Origin: Candidatus Bipolaricaulota bacterium
Lineage (GTDB): Bacteria > Bipolaricaulota > Bipolaricaulia > UBA7950 > UBA9294
Length of the DNA: 64,000 nucleotides
Reading direction: 5' to 3'
Assembly: GCA_028278555.1 (NCBI GenBank)
Contig: JANQEA010000062.1
Coordinates: 36,821 to 100,820 of the forward strand
Positions 51,013 through 59,575 of this stretch are shown here, in pieces. The notes under the pieces are model-generated. The model made no database searches. It was not told where the DNA came from and saw only the letters and a program-made list of their open reading frames with translations. The translations under genes and the position numbers were made by a program. Position 1 is the stretch's first letter. Each line of letters starts with the position of its first letter.

Positions 51013-52115
51013 CCTGCCGCCTCTTGACGAACAGCGACCTGATCCGTCCCGAAGAATCGATCGAGCCGCCGGAGAGCGTCGAGCTCCGCCTTCTGCCCGA
51101 GCTTCGCCCGGCGGATCGCACGACCGAGGAGATCGATCGTCTGATCGTAGAGCGGGCGATCGACCGGATAGGGAATCCCGTCCTTTCCCCCGTGGGCGAA
51201 GCTGAACCGCGCCGGATCCTCGTAGCTCGGTGCGGCGCCGTAGACAAGTTCGGAGATGAGCGACAGCGCGCGGATCGTCTTCGCGCCGACGCCCGGCAGG
51301 CGGAGCAGATCCCTGAAGGTCTCCGGCTGTGCCTCGTACGTCTTGACGAAGATCCGCGCGAGTCGAGTCGGGGCAATGTCGGCGAGGATGATCTCGTGCC
51401 GCCTCGGTAGGGCGAGCGATTGGAGACGCCGGAGCTCCGCGGTCAGGTCGTCCGGAGATCGGAGCGCGAGTTCGGCGCTCGTCCGACGGGCAGGCGTGCT
51501 CTTCTCGGCGACGAGGTTGAGCGTCTCACCGCGGCGGTCGCAACAGACGGCGTTGTGCGGTTCGCAGACGAAGTCCGATACGCCGCTCGAGAGCCAGTGA
51601 TAACGGCGCGCCATCCCGTTCGATTCGTTCATCCCCTGCTGAACCACGGCCCACTCGCCGGCACGATCGAAGAGGAAGACGTGGTGATAGATCTGATATC
51701 CGTCCTGGACCGCAGCGCTGTCGACCTTCGCCGATGTGCGGCTCGCGTCGATCAGCCGATCGGCATCGACGCCCGTTCGGGATCCCCAGACGGCAATCTC
51801 GTCCGGCGTCTTCCGCGACGCCGCGCCCTTCCCGCCGGCGACGAAGAAACCGAGTTCCTCCTCCCGCCCCTTGAGCCCTTCCTTGATCGCCCCGCACGTG
51901 GTCGTCGTCAGGCCGCTTGAGTGCCAGTCGAAGCCGAGGACGCATCCGAGCGACTGAAACCAGAACGGGTCGCTGACCCGCTTCAGGAAGCCGCCGGTTC
52001 CGTGCTCGAGAACGACGAGTTCGGAGACCTCGCGGGCGAGCTGCGTCATCCGCGAGAAGAGCCATTTCGGCGCACGTCCGTGGTGGAGAGGGAGGTCGGC
52101 CGTTCCGCGCTTCAT
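51009..52115 (-). CDS. DUF763 family protein
   Basis: 368 aa. Starts MKRGTADLPLHHGRAPKWLFSRM and includes GFDWHSSGLTTTTCGAIKEGL and LLRLPGVGAKTIRALSLISELVYG, the last resembling a helix-hairpin-helix DNA-binding element. DUF763 (COG1415) is mostly known from archaea and thermophilic bacteria, and its function is unknown; a link to DNA or RNA is suggested by the hairpin motif. A TAGAGT -10-like box ends 6 nt before the ATG. Confidence 0.85.
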   Translation of the reverse strand: MKRGTADLPLHHGRAPKWLFSRMTQLAREVSELVVLEHGTGGFLKRVSDPFWFQSLGCVLGFDWHSSGLTTTTCGAIKEGLKGREEELGFFVAGGKGAASRKTPDEIAVWGSRTGVDADRLIDASRTSAKVDSAAVQDGYQIYHHVFLFDRAGEWAVVQQGMNESNGMARRYHWLSSGVSDFVCEPHNAVCCDRRGETLNLVAEKSTPARRTSAELALRSPDDLTAELRRLQSLALPRRHEIILADIAPTRLARIFVKTYEAQPETFRDLLRLPGVGAKTIRALSLISELVYGAAPSYEDPARFSFAHGGKDGIPYPVDRPLYDQTIDLLGRAIRRAKLGQKAELDALRRLDRFFGTDQVAVRQEAAG

Positions 52116-52151
52116 GGAGCGACTCTACCCGATCGGCGGACGGGTCGTCGA

Positions 52152-53003
52152 CTAGTCCTCTCGGTCGGCCGGCGGGAGCCCGCGAAGCATCCGCTCTGCG
52201 TTGCCGAATGCGATCCGGTCGACCTCGTCTTCGCTGAGATCCATCGCGTCGAGGATCTCGAAGTAGCGCTCGTAGGAAGAGCAGGCCGGGTAATCGGTGG
52301 CGAAAAGAATCCGGTCGATTCCGATCCGCCGGAAGAGGCGCTCACAGAAGGGAACGCCATGGAGCTCGGCCAGCCAGAGGAGCGTCCAGGAGATGTCGAC
52401 GTAGCCGCCGCCGACGGTCGCCTCGTAGAACGAAACACCGCCCATGTGGGCAATGGTGTAGGTGGCGTTCCGCCCGTAGACGGCTCGGTAGATTTCCGAC
52501 GGTGCCGAACCGTGGAAATCCGGCGCGTGCCCACAAGGGTTCGAGTGGAAGATGATTGGCACGTCAAGCCGAGCCGCATCCTCGATCCATGGTAGCAGCC
52601 GAGGATCTGACGCGGGAACCCGCAGATTGTAGGGATGGATCTTCAGCCCGACGAGACCGAGGTCACGAACTGCATGCTCGAACGTCTCGGTGCAGCGGCC
52701 CGATCGCCCGTAGGCCCCGTCAATGGCGCAGTCGGCAAAGCCGATCAACCGCCCGTCCGAGCCGCGCGCGATCGCCGCCTGCCGCTCGTTGTTCGCACGG
52801 AGCCAGTCGGAGCGCTCTTCCCCGTCGAGCGGGAAGTACTCGGGATAGTTGATCGGGACGACGATAGCACGCTCGACGCTGTTCTCATCCATCGCCCGGA
52901 GCATCGCGTCGGGCGGATTGAACGTCAGTTCGGTCGCATCGCGATCGTGGAGGACGACGTGAACGTGGGCGTCGATCTTCCGGACGTCTCGCCAGCGGGT
53001 CAT
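52152..53003 (-). CDS. Amidohydrolase family 2 (TIM-barrel metal hydrolase)
   Basis: 283 aa from the ATG at 53003 (a TTG 6 nt upstream is the alternative). The metal-binding signature is KIDAHVHVV near the start, with GLKIHPYN, IIFHSNPCG, TIAHMGGVSFYEA and RILFATDYPACSS placing the other His and Asp ligands. Such enzymes hydrolyse or decarboxylate small substrates, and the substrate is unknown. It lies between clpP and the DUF763 gene. Confidence 0.85.
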   Translation of the reverse strand: MTRWRDVRKIDAHVHVVLHDRDATELTFNPPDAMLRAMDENSVERAIVVPINYPEYFPLDGEERSDWLRANNERQAAIARGSDGRLIGFADCAIDGAYGRSGRCTETFEHAVRDLGLVGLKIHPYNLRVPASDPRLLPWIEDAARLDVPIIFHSNPCGHAPDFHGSAPSEIYRAVYGRNATYTIAHMGGVSFYEATVGGGYVDISWTLLWLAELHGVPFCERLFRRIGIDRILFATDYPACSSYERYFEILDAMDLSEDEVDRIAFGNAERMLRGLPPADRED

Positions 53004-53015
53004 GCGCAATCCCGC

Positions 53016-53603
53016 CTATGCACGCGGCGGGATGATCCGATCGATGATCCCGTAGTCGAGCGCCTCGCCCGCCGACATGAAGTAGTCGCGGTCGGTGTCC
53101 TTGGCGACCTTCTTCTTCGTCTTCCCGGTGTGCTCGGCGAGGATGTCGATCAGCAGGTCGCGCATCCGAAGGAGCTCGTCCGTCTGGATCTTCACGTCGG
53201 CCGCCTGCCCCTGCGCGCCGCCGAAGACCTGATGGAGGAGGATCCGCGAGTTGGGGAGCGCGCCGCGCTTCCCCGGCGTTCCGGCGGTCAGGAGGACGGC
53301 GGCCATGCTCGCCGCCTGGCCGATGCAGATCGTCTCGACGTCGCACTTGACGAACCGGAGCGTGTCGTAGACGGCCAGCCCGGCGGTGACCGACCCTCCT
53401 GGCGAGTTGATGTACAGGCGGATCGCCTTCGCAGGATCCTTTGCCGCGAGGAAGAGCATCTGGGCGATGACGACGTTGGCGACGTCGTCGTCGATCGCGT
53501 CGCGGAGGAAGATGATCCGATCCTCCAGCAAGCGGGAGTAGATATCGTATGAGCGCTCAGCGTGTCCAGTGTGGTCGATGACAAACGGGATCTGGGCCGT
53601 CAT
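53016..53603 (-). CDS. clpP: ATP-dependent Clp protease proteolytic subunit
   Basis: 195 aa. Serine peptidase that forms 14-mer chambers. Catalytic Ser99 lies in [11 protein letters not shown], His124 in ILLHQVFGG, and Asp about 173 in [31 protein letters not shown] is the oxyanion/handle region. The start is the ATG at 53603 overlapping the tig stop; longer upstream frames are not conserved. clpX does not follow here, although tig-clpP-clpX is a common order. Confidence 0.96.
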   Translation of the reverse strand: MTAQIPFVIDHTGHAERSYDIYSRLLEDRIIFLRDAIDDDVANVVIAQMLFLAAKDPAKAIRLYINSPGGSVTAGLAVYDTLRFVKCDVETICIGQAASMAAVLLTAGTPGKRGALPNSRILLHQVFGGAQGQAADVKIQTDELLRMRDLLIDILAEHTGKTKKKVAKDTDRDYFMSAGEALDYGIIDRIIPPRA

Positions 53604-54853
53604 GATTCCTCCTCCTCTCGAATCGTCGCTTTCTGCCGCATCGTTTGGAAGACGCGGTCGTTCACCTTGCTCGCGCGGTAGTCGCTCCACCGATCGTCCG
53701 CCTTCAGCTGGGCGACGAACCGAAGCGGATCCTCGCTGCGCTCCTCCGCCTCGGACTTGGCGAGGTCGGTCAGCTTGTCGTCGTCGATGGTGATTTCCAG
53801 GTCGCGGCCGAGCTGTCGGAGGACAAGTTCCCGGCGGACGCGGTGAGAGATGGATGTTCGGATCTCATCGACGAAGGCTTCCTCGCTCATCTCGCGGCGC
53901 TCGAGATAGTCGGCGAACGTCGACGTCGATCCTTCCGATTCGAACGACGACTTCACCCGTTCGAGTTCCTCGTCGACCAATTCACTCAGGAACGCCTCGG
54001 GGAGCGGGATTTCCGCCTTCTCGACGACGGTGTCGAGGAGGATCGTGTTCGTCATCCTCCGGACGTGCTCATCGCGCTGTTCGCTCAGCTTCGTCTCGAT
54101 GTCGGACGTTAGCGTCGCGAGATCGTCGAACCCGGCGTCCACCGCCAGCTCGTCGTCGATCTCGGGGAGGACGATCTGCTGGAGCCCGACGATGGAGAGT
54201 GTCGTCTTGAGCGGCTTCCCTTCGGATAGCTCCGCATCGATCTCCACATCCGAACCGACGGTCGCGCCGATCAGGTGCTTCGTCACGGGATTGTCCGCAT
54301 CGGCTCGCGTGTCCCATTCCTGATCGCCTTCCTTGACGCGGACGACGTCCCCGTCAGCGACGGTGTCGCCCTCCTTCGGAGCGAGCGTCGAGAAGTGCGA
54401 TTGAACCTCGCTCAGCGCCTGCTGGACATCGTCATCCGAGACCGGCTTCCCGACGGGGACCGTGACCTCCAGGTCCTCGAGTTTCGGCAGGTCGACATCG
54501 GGAAGGATCGAGAACGTCAGGCTGAAGACGAACGGCTCCGTGTCGCCGTGCGAGATCTCCTGAAGTCGCGGCGTCGAGACCGGCCGGAGGTCGAGTTCGG
54601 TCAGCGCCTCCGGCACGTACTGCCGCTGAAGGTCTTCCTTCGCTTCGGCGATGAACGCGTCCTTCCCGAATCGGGACTCGAGGAGGTGCCGCGGGACGTG
54701 CCCCTTGCGGAACCCCGGGATCCTCACCTCGCGGGCGTAACGCTGGTAGACCGAATCGAGTCCCTTCTTCACCTCGTCCGGGGCGATCGTCACCTGGACC
54801 GTTGCCTCCGTCTCGTTTCGCTGCGTGACCTCGTATTGTGCTTTGTCGCTCAT
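53600..54853 (-). CDS. tig: Trigger factor
   Basis: 417 aa. Ribosome-bound chaperone and peptidyl-prolyl isomerase. The ribosome-binding tail has [25 protein letters not shown] (GFRxGK-type signature). The FKBP-like domain (~residues 155-240) contains VADGDVVRV, and the C-terminal helical arms end [19 protein letters not shown] and beyond. It has its own strong promoter and is co-translated with clpP (ATGA overlap). Confidence 0.95.
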   Translation of the reverse strand: MSDKAQYEVTQRNETEATVQVTIAPDEVKKGLDSVYQRYAREVRIPGFRKGHVPRHLLESRFGKDAFIAEAKEDLQRQYVPEALTELDLRPVSTPRLQEISHGDTEPFVFSLTFSILPDVDLPKLEDLEVTVPVGKPVSDDDVQQALSEVQSHFSTLAPKEGDTVADGDVVRVKEGDQEWDTRADADNPVTKHLIGATVGSDVEIDAELSEGKPLKTTLSIVGLQQIVLPEIDDELAVDAGFDDLATLTSDIETKLSEQRDEHVRRMTNTILLDTVVEKAEIPLPEAFLSELVDEELERVKSSFESEGSTSTFADYLERREMSEEAFVDEIRTSISHRVRRELVLRQLGRDLEITIDDDKLTDLAKSEAEERSEDPLRFVAQLKADDRWSDYRASKVNDRVFQTMRQKATIREEEES

Positions 54854-54891
54854 GACTTCGAAATCTCCGAAACCTCCATTTGGATGGGCGG

Positions 54892-54920
54892 ATTATACGC
54901 TTCGGCTTCGGGCTCAACAA
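54892..54920 (-). promoter_or_regulatory. Promoter of tig-clpP
   Basis: Minus strand: TTGTTG (54920-54915), 17-nt spacer, TATAAT (54897-54892), about 40 nt before the ATG. The leader contains TGGAGG. Confidence 0.65.
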
Positions 54921-54934
54921 GGAAAGCCGCTCGG

Positions 54935-55651
54935 CTACGACGTTACGAAGAAGACGGCGTAGAGCCAGCGGGCCCCGAGCAAGAGCCGCCAGAGGCCACT
55001 GACGCCGTTGAAGATCAGATTCAGCCCGCCGAGGTAGAAGATCCCGACGATGATGAAGAAGCCGTAGCGCTCGATCGACATCAGGACGCGGCGCGCATTG
55101 GCGGGGAGGAAGTACATCAGGATCCGCGAGCCGTCGAGCGGCGGGACCGGGATCAGGTTGAACAGTGCGAGGAACAGGTTGTACAGGACGAACGCGCTCA
55201 GCAGGTAGAACAGCCAGTGGATGAGGTTCGCCCCGAAGCCGGCGCTGCCGAAGAGGAGATCCGCCGGAACCGCGAGGATCAGCAGGCGGCCGAGTCCGGC
55301 CGTGACGAGCGCGAGGACGATGTTCGTCCCCGGGCCGGCGAACGCGACGTAGAGCATGCCGCGAAGCGGATTCCGGAAGTAGGCTGGGTTGATCGGCACC
55401 GGCTTCGCCCACCCGAACAGCAGCAGGTTCCATCCGAAGAGGAACCGAAACAGCGCGATCATCACCGGGATGAGGATCGTTCCGACGGGGTCGACGTGCG
55501 CGAGAGGGTTGAGCGTGAGTCGGCCGCGGCTCCGCGCAGTCGGATCGCCGAGACGGAGGGCCATGTAGCCGTGAGCGACCTCGTGCAGAACGATTGCCAT
55601 GAACACGGCGACAAGCGACAGAACCACCTCGAGGATGAGTTCGAAGTTCAT
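54935..55651 (-). CDS. M50-family membrane zinc protease (site-2 protease type)
   Basis: 238 aa, about six helices. The zinc motif is IVLHEVAHGYMALRLGD (HExxH), and the third ligand lies in LFNLIPVPPLDGSRIL (the family's DG motif). No PDZ domain, so it belongs to the compact group like SpoIVFB or YwhC. It cleaves transmembrane segments, often to release regulators; the substrate is unknown. The start overlaps the rqcH stop (ATGA). Confidence 0.92.
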   Translation of the reverse strand: MNFELILEVVLSLVAVFMAIVLHEVAHGYMALRLGDPTARSRGRLTLNPLAHVDPVGTILIPVMIALFRFLFGWNLLLFGWAKPVPINPAYFRNPLRGMLYVAFAGPGTNIVLALVTAGLGRLLILAVPADLLFGSAGFGANLIHWLFYLLSAFVLYNLFLALFNLIPVPPLDGSRILMYFLPANARRVLMSIERYGFFIIVGIFYLGGLNLIFNGVSGLWRLLLGARWLYAVFFVTS

Positions 55652-57237
55652 GGGCCTCCCTCCATCTCGACAGTCAGTGTATCGCCCTTCCGCACGTTTG
55701 CCAGCCCTGACGGGCTCCCCTTCGGCTTTCGCACATGCTTCGCCTCGGCGACGATCACCTCCACGCGTCGCTCGCCGACCGCCTTCGAGTGCTTCGCCGC
55801 CAACCGGGCTGCCTCGCGAACGACCGAATCGGGGATCTCCCGCCGTCCTCCACGACGGATGACCACATGCGATCCGGCGAACCCCTTCGCGTGAAGCCAG
55901 AGATCGTCCGACGCAGCATCCCGGAGGAGCCGATCGTTCTCCTTGGCGTTCCGCCCGATCCGAACCCGGAATCCTTCGATCTCGAGCCGATGCTTGCTCT
56001 CCGGGCCGGTGGTTGCCGTGCCGCGGCCCTTCTTCTGCGGAAGGAGGTCGAAAACCGATGGATCGATCTCCTCTTCGCGATCGTGCCGCTCGATCGCGGA
56101 TTCGAGAAGACGGACTTCCGCGCTCAGCAGTTCGATCCGAGCGTTCACGTGCGGACGTCCGCGGCGGAGCCGCTTCGCTCGCTGATAGAGCCGTTGCGCG
56201 TTCTCGATCGCGCTGAGCGACGGGACGAGGCGGATCGTGACCTCGTTCTCCGTCCGGGGATCGGTCAACACGGCGTCCGTCGCCTTCGGGGCGATCTCGG
56301 CGTGATGGATCATCAGCAGATCGGCGAGCGACTGGAGTCGGTCGGCCTCCTCGGAGCTCTCGAGCCACTCGCGGAGCTTGTCGAGCGTCCGTTTGCGTCG
56401 CGTGACAGCGCGGGAGAGCTCGCCTCGAATCGAGCTCTCCTCGTCGGCGCCTTCCGTCTCCGTAACGGTTTCCGAGACGGCATCGAGCGCTTGCCAGAAT
56501 GTCGCGTACGCCTCGGTGGGAATCGCCACCGGATAGAACGTCGCCCGGCCTTGATCGGCAACCGCATGGGCGTCCGGTGCTTCGACATGGGTCAGGATCG
56601 CCCGGAGCCCGGCGTGGATCTCGGCCGGCGAAGCGGCCTCGGTGAGACCGGCGAGCAAGTCCTCGGCTGTCCGTCGGCCGATCCCGTCGATCGAGCGGGT
56701 CAGGGCATGTACTGGGGCCTCACTCTGAAGTAGCTCGGCGATTCGCTCTGCCGTGACTCTGGATGGATCGTCCTTGCCTTGCGGGCGGAGGGACGCGTAG
56801 TCCTCGCCCGGGCGATTCCGTCGATCGCGATGCGCCGAGCCGAGGATTCGCCTGCCTTCGAGAAGGTGAAGATTGCCGCGCACGCCGGTCAGCTCGGCGA
56901 CGAGTTCGTATGTCTGCGCCTCTCGGGCGTCACGCCGTTCGAACTCAAGGGAAACGACGCGATCCCACCCATGTTGCCGGATACCGATCAACTTCGCGCC
57001 GCGGAGATGCCGGCGAAGGAGCATCGCGAACGCGCCCGGCTTCGCGGGATTCGGAAGGTCGAGCTCCGTCAGATGGATCGCTGCATGGCGGGGCGCGATC
57101 AGAATCCGATGATTCCGCTCGGCGTAGACATGGACGATCAGCGCATGCCTCGTCGGCCGATAGATCGAGCGGACGAATCCGCCCTCTGTCGCCTCGCGGA
57201 TCTCCTTCAAGGATGCTGCGATCGCCAATCCGTCCAT
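55648..57237 (-). CDS. rqcH: Rqc2 homologue RqcH (NFACT protein, ribosome quality control)
   Basis: 529 aa. It adds alanine tails to stalled nascent chains on split 50S subunits. The NFACT-N domain (1-180) starts MDGLAIAASLKEIREA. A central helix-hairpin-helix and coiled coil includes RRKRTLDKLREWLESSEEAD. The C-terminal NFACT-R (DUF814) domain has DDLWLHAKGFAGSHVVIRRGGR. The start was set at the ATG at 57237, preceded by GAGGAG; earlier in-frame codons lie upstream of that site. A TACAAT -10-like box lies at 57272-57267. Confidence 0.93.
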   Translation of the reverse strand: MDGLAIAASLKEIREATEGGFVRSIYRPTRHALIVHVYAERNHRILIAPRHAAIHLTELDLPNPAKPGAFAMLLRRHLRGAKLIGIRQHGWDRVVSLEFERRDAREAQTYELVAELTGVRGNLHLLEGRRILGSAHRDRRNRPGEDYASLRPQGKDDPSRVTAERIAELLQSEAPVHALTRSIDGIGRRTAEDLLAGLTEAASPAEIHAGLRAILTHVEAPDAHAVADQGRATFYPVAIPTEAYATFWQALDAVSETVTETEGADEESSIRGELSRAVTRRKRTLDKLREWLESSEEADRLQSLADLLMIHHAEIAPKATDAVLTDPRTENEVTIRLVPSLSAIENAQRLYQRAKRLRRGRPHVNARIELLSAEVRLLESAIERHDREEEIDPSVFDLLPQKKGRGTATTGPESKHRLEIEGFRVRIGRNAKENDRLLRDAASDDLWLHAKGFAGSHVVIRRGGRREIPDSVVREAARLAAKHSKAVGERRVEVIVAEAKHVRKPKGSPSGLANVRKGDTLTVEMEGGP

Positions 57238-57381
57238 TCGACTCCTCTTCAGGTTCTTGTCCGCCGATTGTACTGCTCGAGGCGTGCAGATCGTGTTCGC
57301 AGGGTCGTTTCGCGTGCGGACGCACAATCTGCGCTTTGCGTCACCGCATCATTCATGAGCTCACAACTTCACTTTGTTGTT

Positions 57382-57410
57382 TTCACATTCTAAAACCTGA
57401 ATTCTATACT
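57382..57410 (+). promoter_or_regulatory. Promoter of the first fibre-like gene
   Basis: TTCACA (57382-57387), 17-nt spacer, TATACT (57405-57410), in an AT-rich stretch unusual for this window. AAAAGGAGG precedes the ATG at 57448. Confidence 0.65.
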
Positions 57411-57447
57411 CCTCTCTCGATACAGTTGCGCCAAAAGGAGGCAATCG

Positions 57448-59403
57448 ATGAACCGTGGAACATGGTGGACGGCCCTATGGGCTGTGGGATGCGCGGTGCT
57501 TTTCGCAGCAGGAGTGCTTGTTGCTCCATCGTTTGAGGTGCAGGCACATTGGGACAAGACGGGCGATTTCACCATCCAGGGAGGCCTAGGCGTAGGGGTT
57601 AGCACGACGCCCCTGCCATCGAAACTCAGTCTTCGCGATACGAACATGGCCATGTCGGGCATCAGCGAACTGATGAACGCTAGATTCGATGTAACGCCAC
57701 TTCCGCCACTTCCACCACTTCCCCCGCAGACATCTAGCACAGCGAGTACGTATGGTCTGTCATGCAGGGTCATCACGGGCTCTTCGAATACGGTCCCAAT
57801 CGACGGATTGCACGTCGGCATCTTCGGGAAGGTCCATCACCGAGGATCTGCCCGGCTGGAGGAAGCAAAGGGTGTGTTTGCAGAGATCCGCTGTGAGGAC
57901 ACAACCATCGCAATCGCCCGACCACTGATCGTGCGTTCGTATGCATACAACAACGGGACGATCGAGAAGAACTACGGGATCACGATTTCCCGTCCCGACA
58001 CTGCCGGCACAATCCCTGGCACGATCCTGGAGAACTACGGGCTGTTCATTGAAGACCAAAGCCGTGTAGCGGATAGCTACGCCATCTATGCAGATGGGGG
58101 GCAGACTTACTTCAAGGACCAGGTAGGAATCGGGGTTCGCAAACCCAATGAGGAACTCGACATCGAAGGGGATATCGGGCTGACCGGATCCATCTACCTC
58201 GACGGCATCAGATTCCTCCACAACTACGGAACGCAGAACACCTTCGCTGGTCAATACGCCGGCAACTTCTCGACAACCGGCTCCGGGTTGAACACCGGCG
58301 TCGGGGTCAGTGCGCTCCGAAACAACACTGATGGATCCGCAAATACCGCCGCAGGGGCTGGTACGCTCTCGCTCAACACCACGGGAAGTCACAACACGTC
58401 GGTTGGGGCCTCCGCACTCGGCAACAACACCACGGGAAGCCAGAACACAGCCGTCGGCGCGGATGCGCTCCACGAGAACACGGTCGGAGAAAGCAACACG
58501 GCGTTCGGCATGTCTGCTTTGCATTGGAATACCGCCAGCGACAACACAGCCATTGGTGCGCGGGCACTCAAGATGAACACCACGGGTAGTTCGAACACAG
58601 CAGTCGGAGACGGCGCACTTCAGGGAAACGAGACCGGATCTCGAAATGCGGCGCTGGGAGACGGTGCTCTCTTTGCCAACACCGCAGGTGGGTGGAATAC
58701 GGCAATCGGTTCCGGCGCACTCGCCTCGAACAGCACGTCTGATGGCAACACGGCGGTTGGTCACTCCGCACTCACTGCAACCACTGGCATCGGCAGCACC
58801 GGCTACAACACGGCTGTCGGCGTCGATGCACTCGATCAAAACACCACAGGCCATTCGAACACTGCTGTAGGAAGCGCTGCGCTTCACACCAATGCAACTG
58901 GAACCAAGAACACGGCGCTTGGGATCGATGCCGACGTGAGCACGGGAGATCTCACGAACGCAACGGCGATTGGGTTCGGTGCGGTCGTCGACACTTCGAA
59001 CAAGGTGAGAATTGGCAATTCGTCTGTGACCGTGATTGAAGGTCAGGTCGATTGGACCTATACATCCGATCGAAACGCCAAGGAGAGGTTCCTTCCGGTC
59101 GATGGATCGAAGGTCTTGGAGAGGCTGATGACCATCCCGGTGACAAGCTGGAATTTCGTCGACCAAGATGTTGCGCGATTCCGACACTACGGTTGCGCAG
59201 CGCAGGACTTCTTCGCAGCGTTTGGCCACGACGGACTAGGCACGATCGGTTCGGAGACGACACTCACCGGCAGTGACGTCGATGGCATCCTGATGGCAGC
59301 TATCCAGGGAATGCACGACCTCTTGATGGAGAAGGAAGCGGAGATCAACGCATTGAGAGCCGAAATGGACGAGCTCCGGCAGCTCGTTGAGTCACTCCTG
59401 TAG
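57448..59403 (+). CDS. Secreted fibre protein with head repeats and S74-type C-terminus (copy 1)
   Basis: 651 aa. A signal peptide (about residues 1-33, ending in the Ala-rich stretch before EVQAHW) is followed by an N-terminal region with the proline run PLPPLPPLPPQ. From about residue 270 to 520 there are many repeats of the type NTAVGxxALxxNTTGS, each ~20-23 residues, resembling YadA-like trimeric heads. The C-terminal domain has YTSDRNAKERFLPVDGSKVLERLMTIPVTSWNF, matching the S74 intramolecular chaperone that cuts itself off after trimerisation, then a coiled coil (LLMEKEAEINALRAEMDELRQLVESLL). Likely a surface fibre or adhesin. Ligand unknown. Confidence 0.8.
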   Translation: MNRGTWWTALWAVGCAVLFAAGVLVAPSFEVQAHWDKTGDFTIQGGLGVGVSTTPLPSKLSLRDTNMAMSGISELMNARFDVTPLPPLPPLPPQTSSTASTYGLSCRVITGSSNTVPIDGLHVGIFGKVHHRGSARLEEAKGVFAEIRCEDTTIAIARPLIVRSYAYNNGTIEKNYGITISRPDTAGTIPGTILENYGLFIEDQSRVADSYAIYADGGQTYFKDQVGIGVRKPNEELDIEGDIGLTGSIYLDGIRFLHNYGTQNTFAGQYAGNFSTTGSGLNTGVGVSALRNNTDGSANTAAGAGTLSLNTTGSHNTSVGASALGNNTTGSQNTAVGADALHENTVGESNTAFGMSALHWNTASDNTAIGARALKMNTTGSSNTAVGDGALQGNETGSRNAALGDGALFANTAGGWNTAIGSGALASNSTSDGNTAVGHSALTATTGIGSTGYNTAVGVDALDQNTTGHSNTAVGSAALHTNATGTKNTALGIDADVSTGDLTNATAIGFGAVVDTSNKVRIGNSSVTVIEGQVDWTYTSDRNAKERFLPVDGSKVLERLMTIPVTSWNFVDQDVARFRHYGCAAQDFFAAFGHDGLGTIGSETTLTGSDVDGILMAAIQGMHDLLMEKEAEINALRAEMDELRQLVESLL

Positions 59404-59428
59404 GGCTCGAGTTCGAATACCATTGCGG

Positions 59429-59455
59429 CGGGGAGGAGCTCAAGGCTCCTTCCCG
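59429..59455 (+). terminator. Terminator after fibre copy 1
   Basis: CGGGGAGGAGC pairs with GCTCCTTCCCG (11 bp, one G-T pair) around TCAAG, followed by TCGCTCCTTCC. Confidence 0.6.
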
Positions 59456-59511
59456 TCGCTCCTTCCTGAGTCGCGGCGCCCCAACGCATCCACCAGCATT
59501 CCCTGGCTCTC

Positions 59512-59540
59512 TTTGCAGCCTGCTGCATCGTCCTTACACT
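59512..59540 (+). promoter_or_regulatory. Promoter of fibre copy 2
   Basis: TTTGCA (59512-59517), 17-nt spacer, TACACT (59535-59540). The ATG at 59576 has GCGGAGGTG upstream. Confidence 0.5.
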
Positions 59541-59575
59541 CGGAGCATTCACCACGACTGGAGCGGAGGTGCGGA

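Noticed and set aside
54275..55894. 539-codon plus-strand open frame over tig and the M50 protease
   Set aside because: Low-complexity Glu/Arg/Asp product typical of antisense GC-rich frames; the minus strand encodes clear tig and M50 motifs.
58270..58930. Regularly spaced DNA repeats that could be taken for a CRISPR array
   Set aside because: They are imperfect ~60-70-nt repeats in frame with protein repeats (NTAVGxxAL) of a secreted fibre, without constant direct repeats and unique spacers or cas genes.
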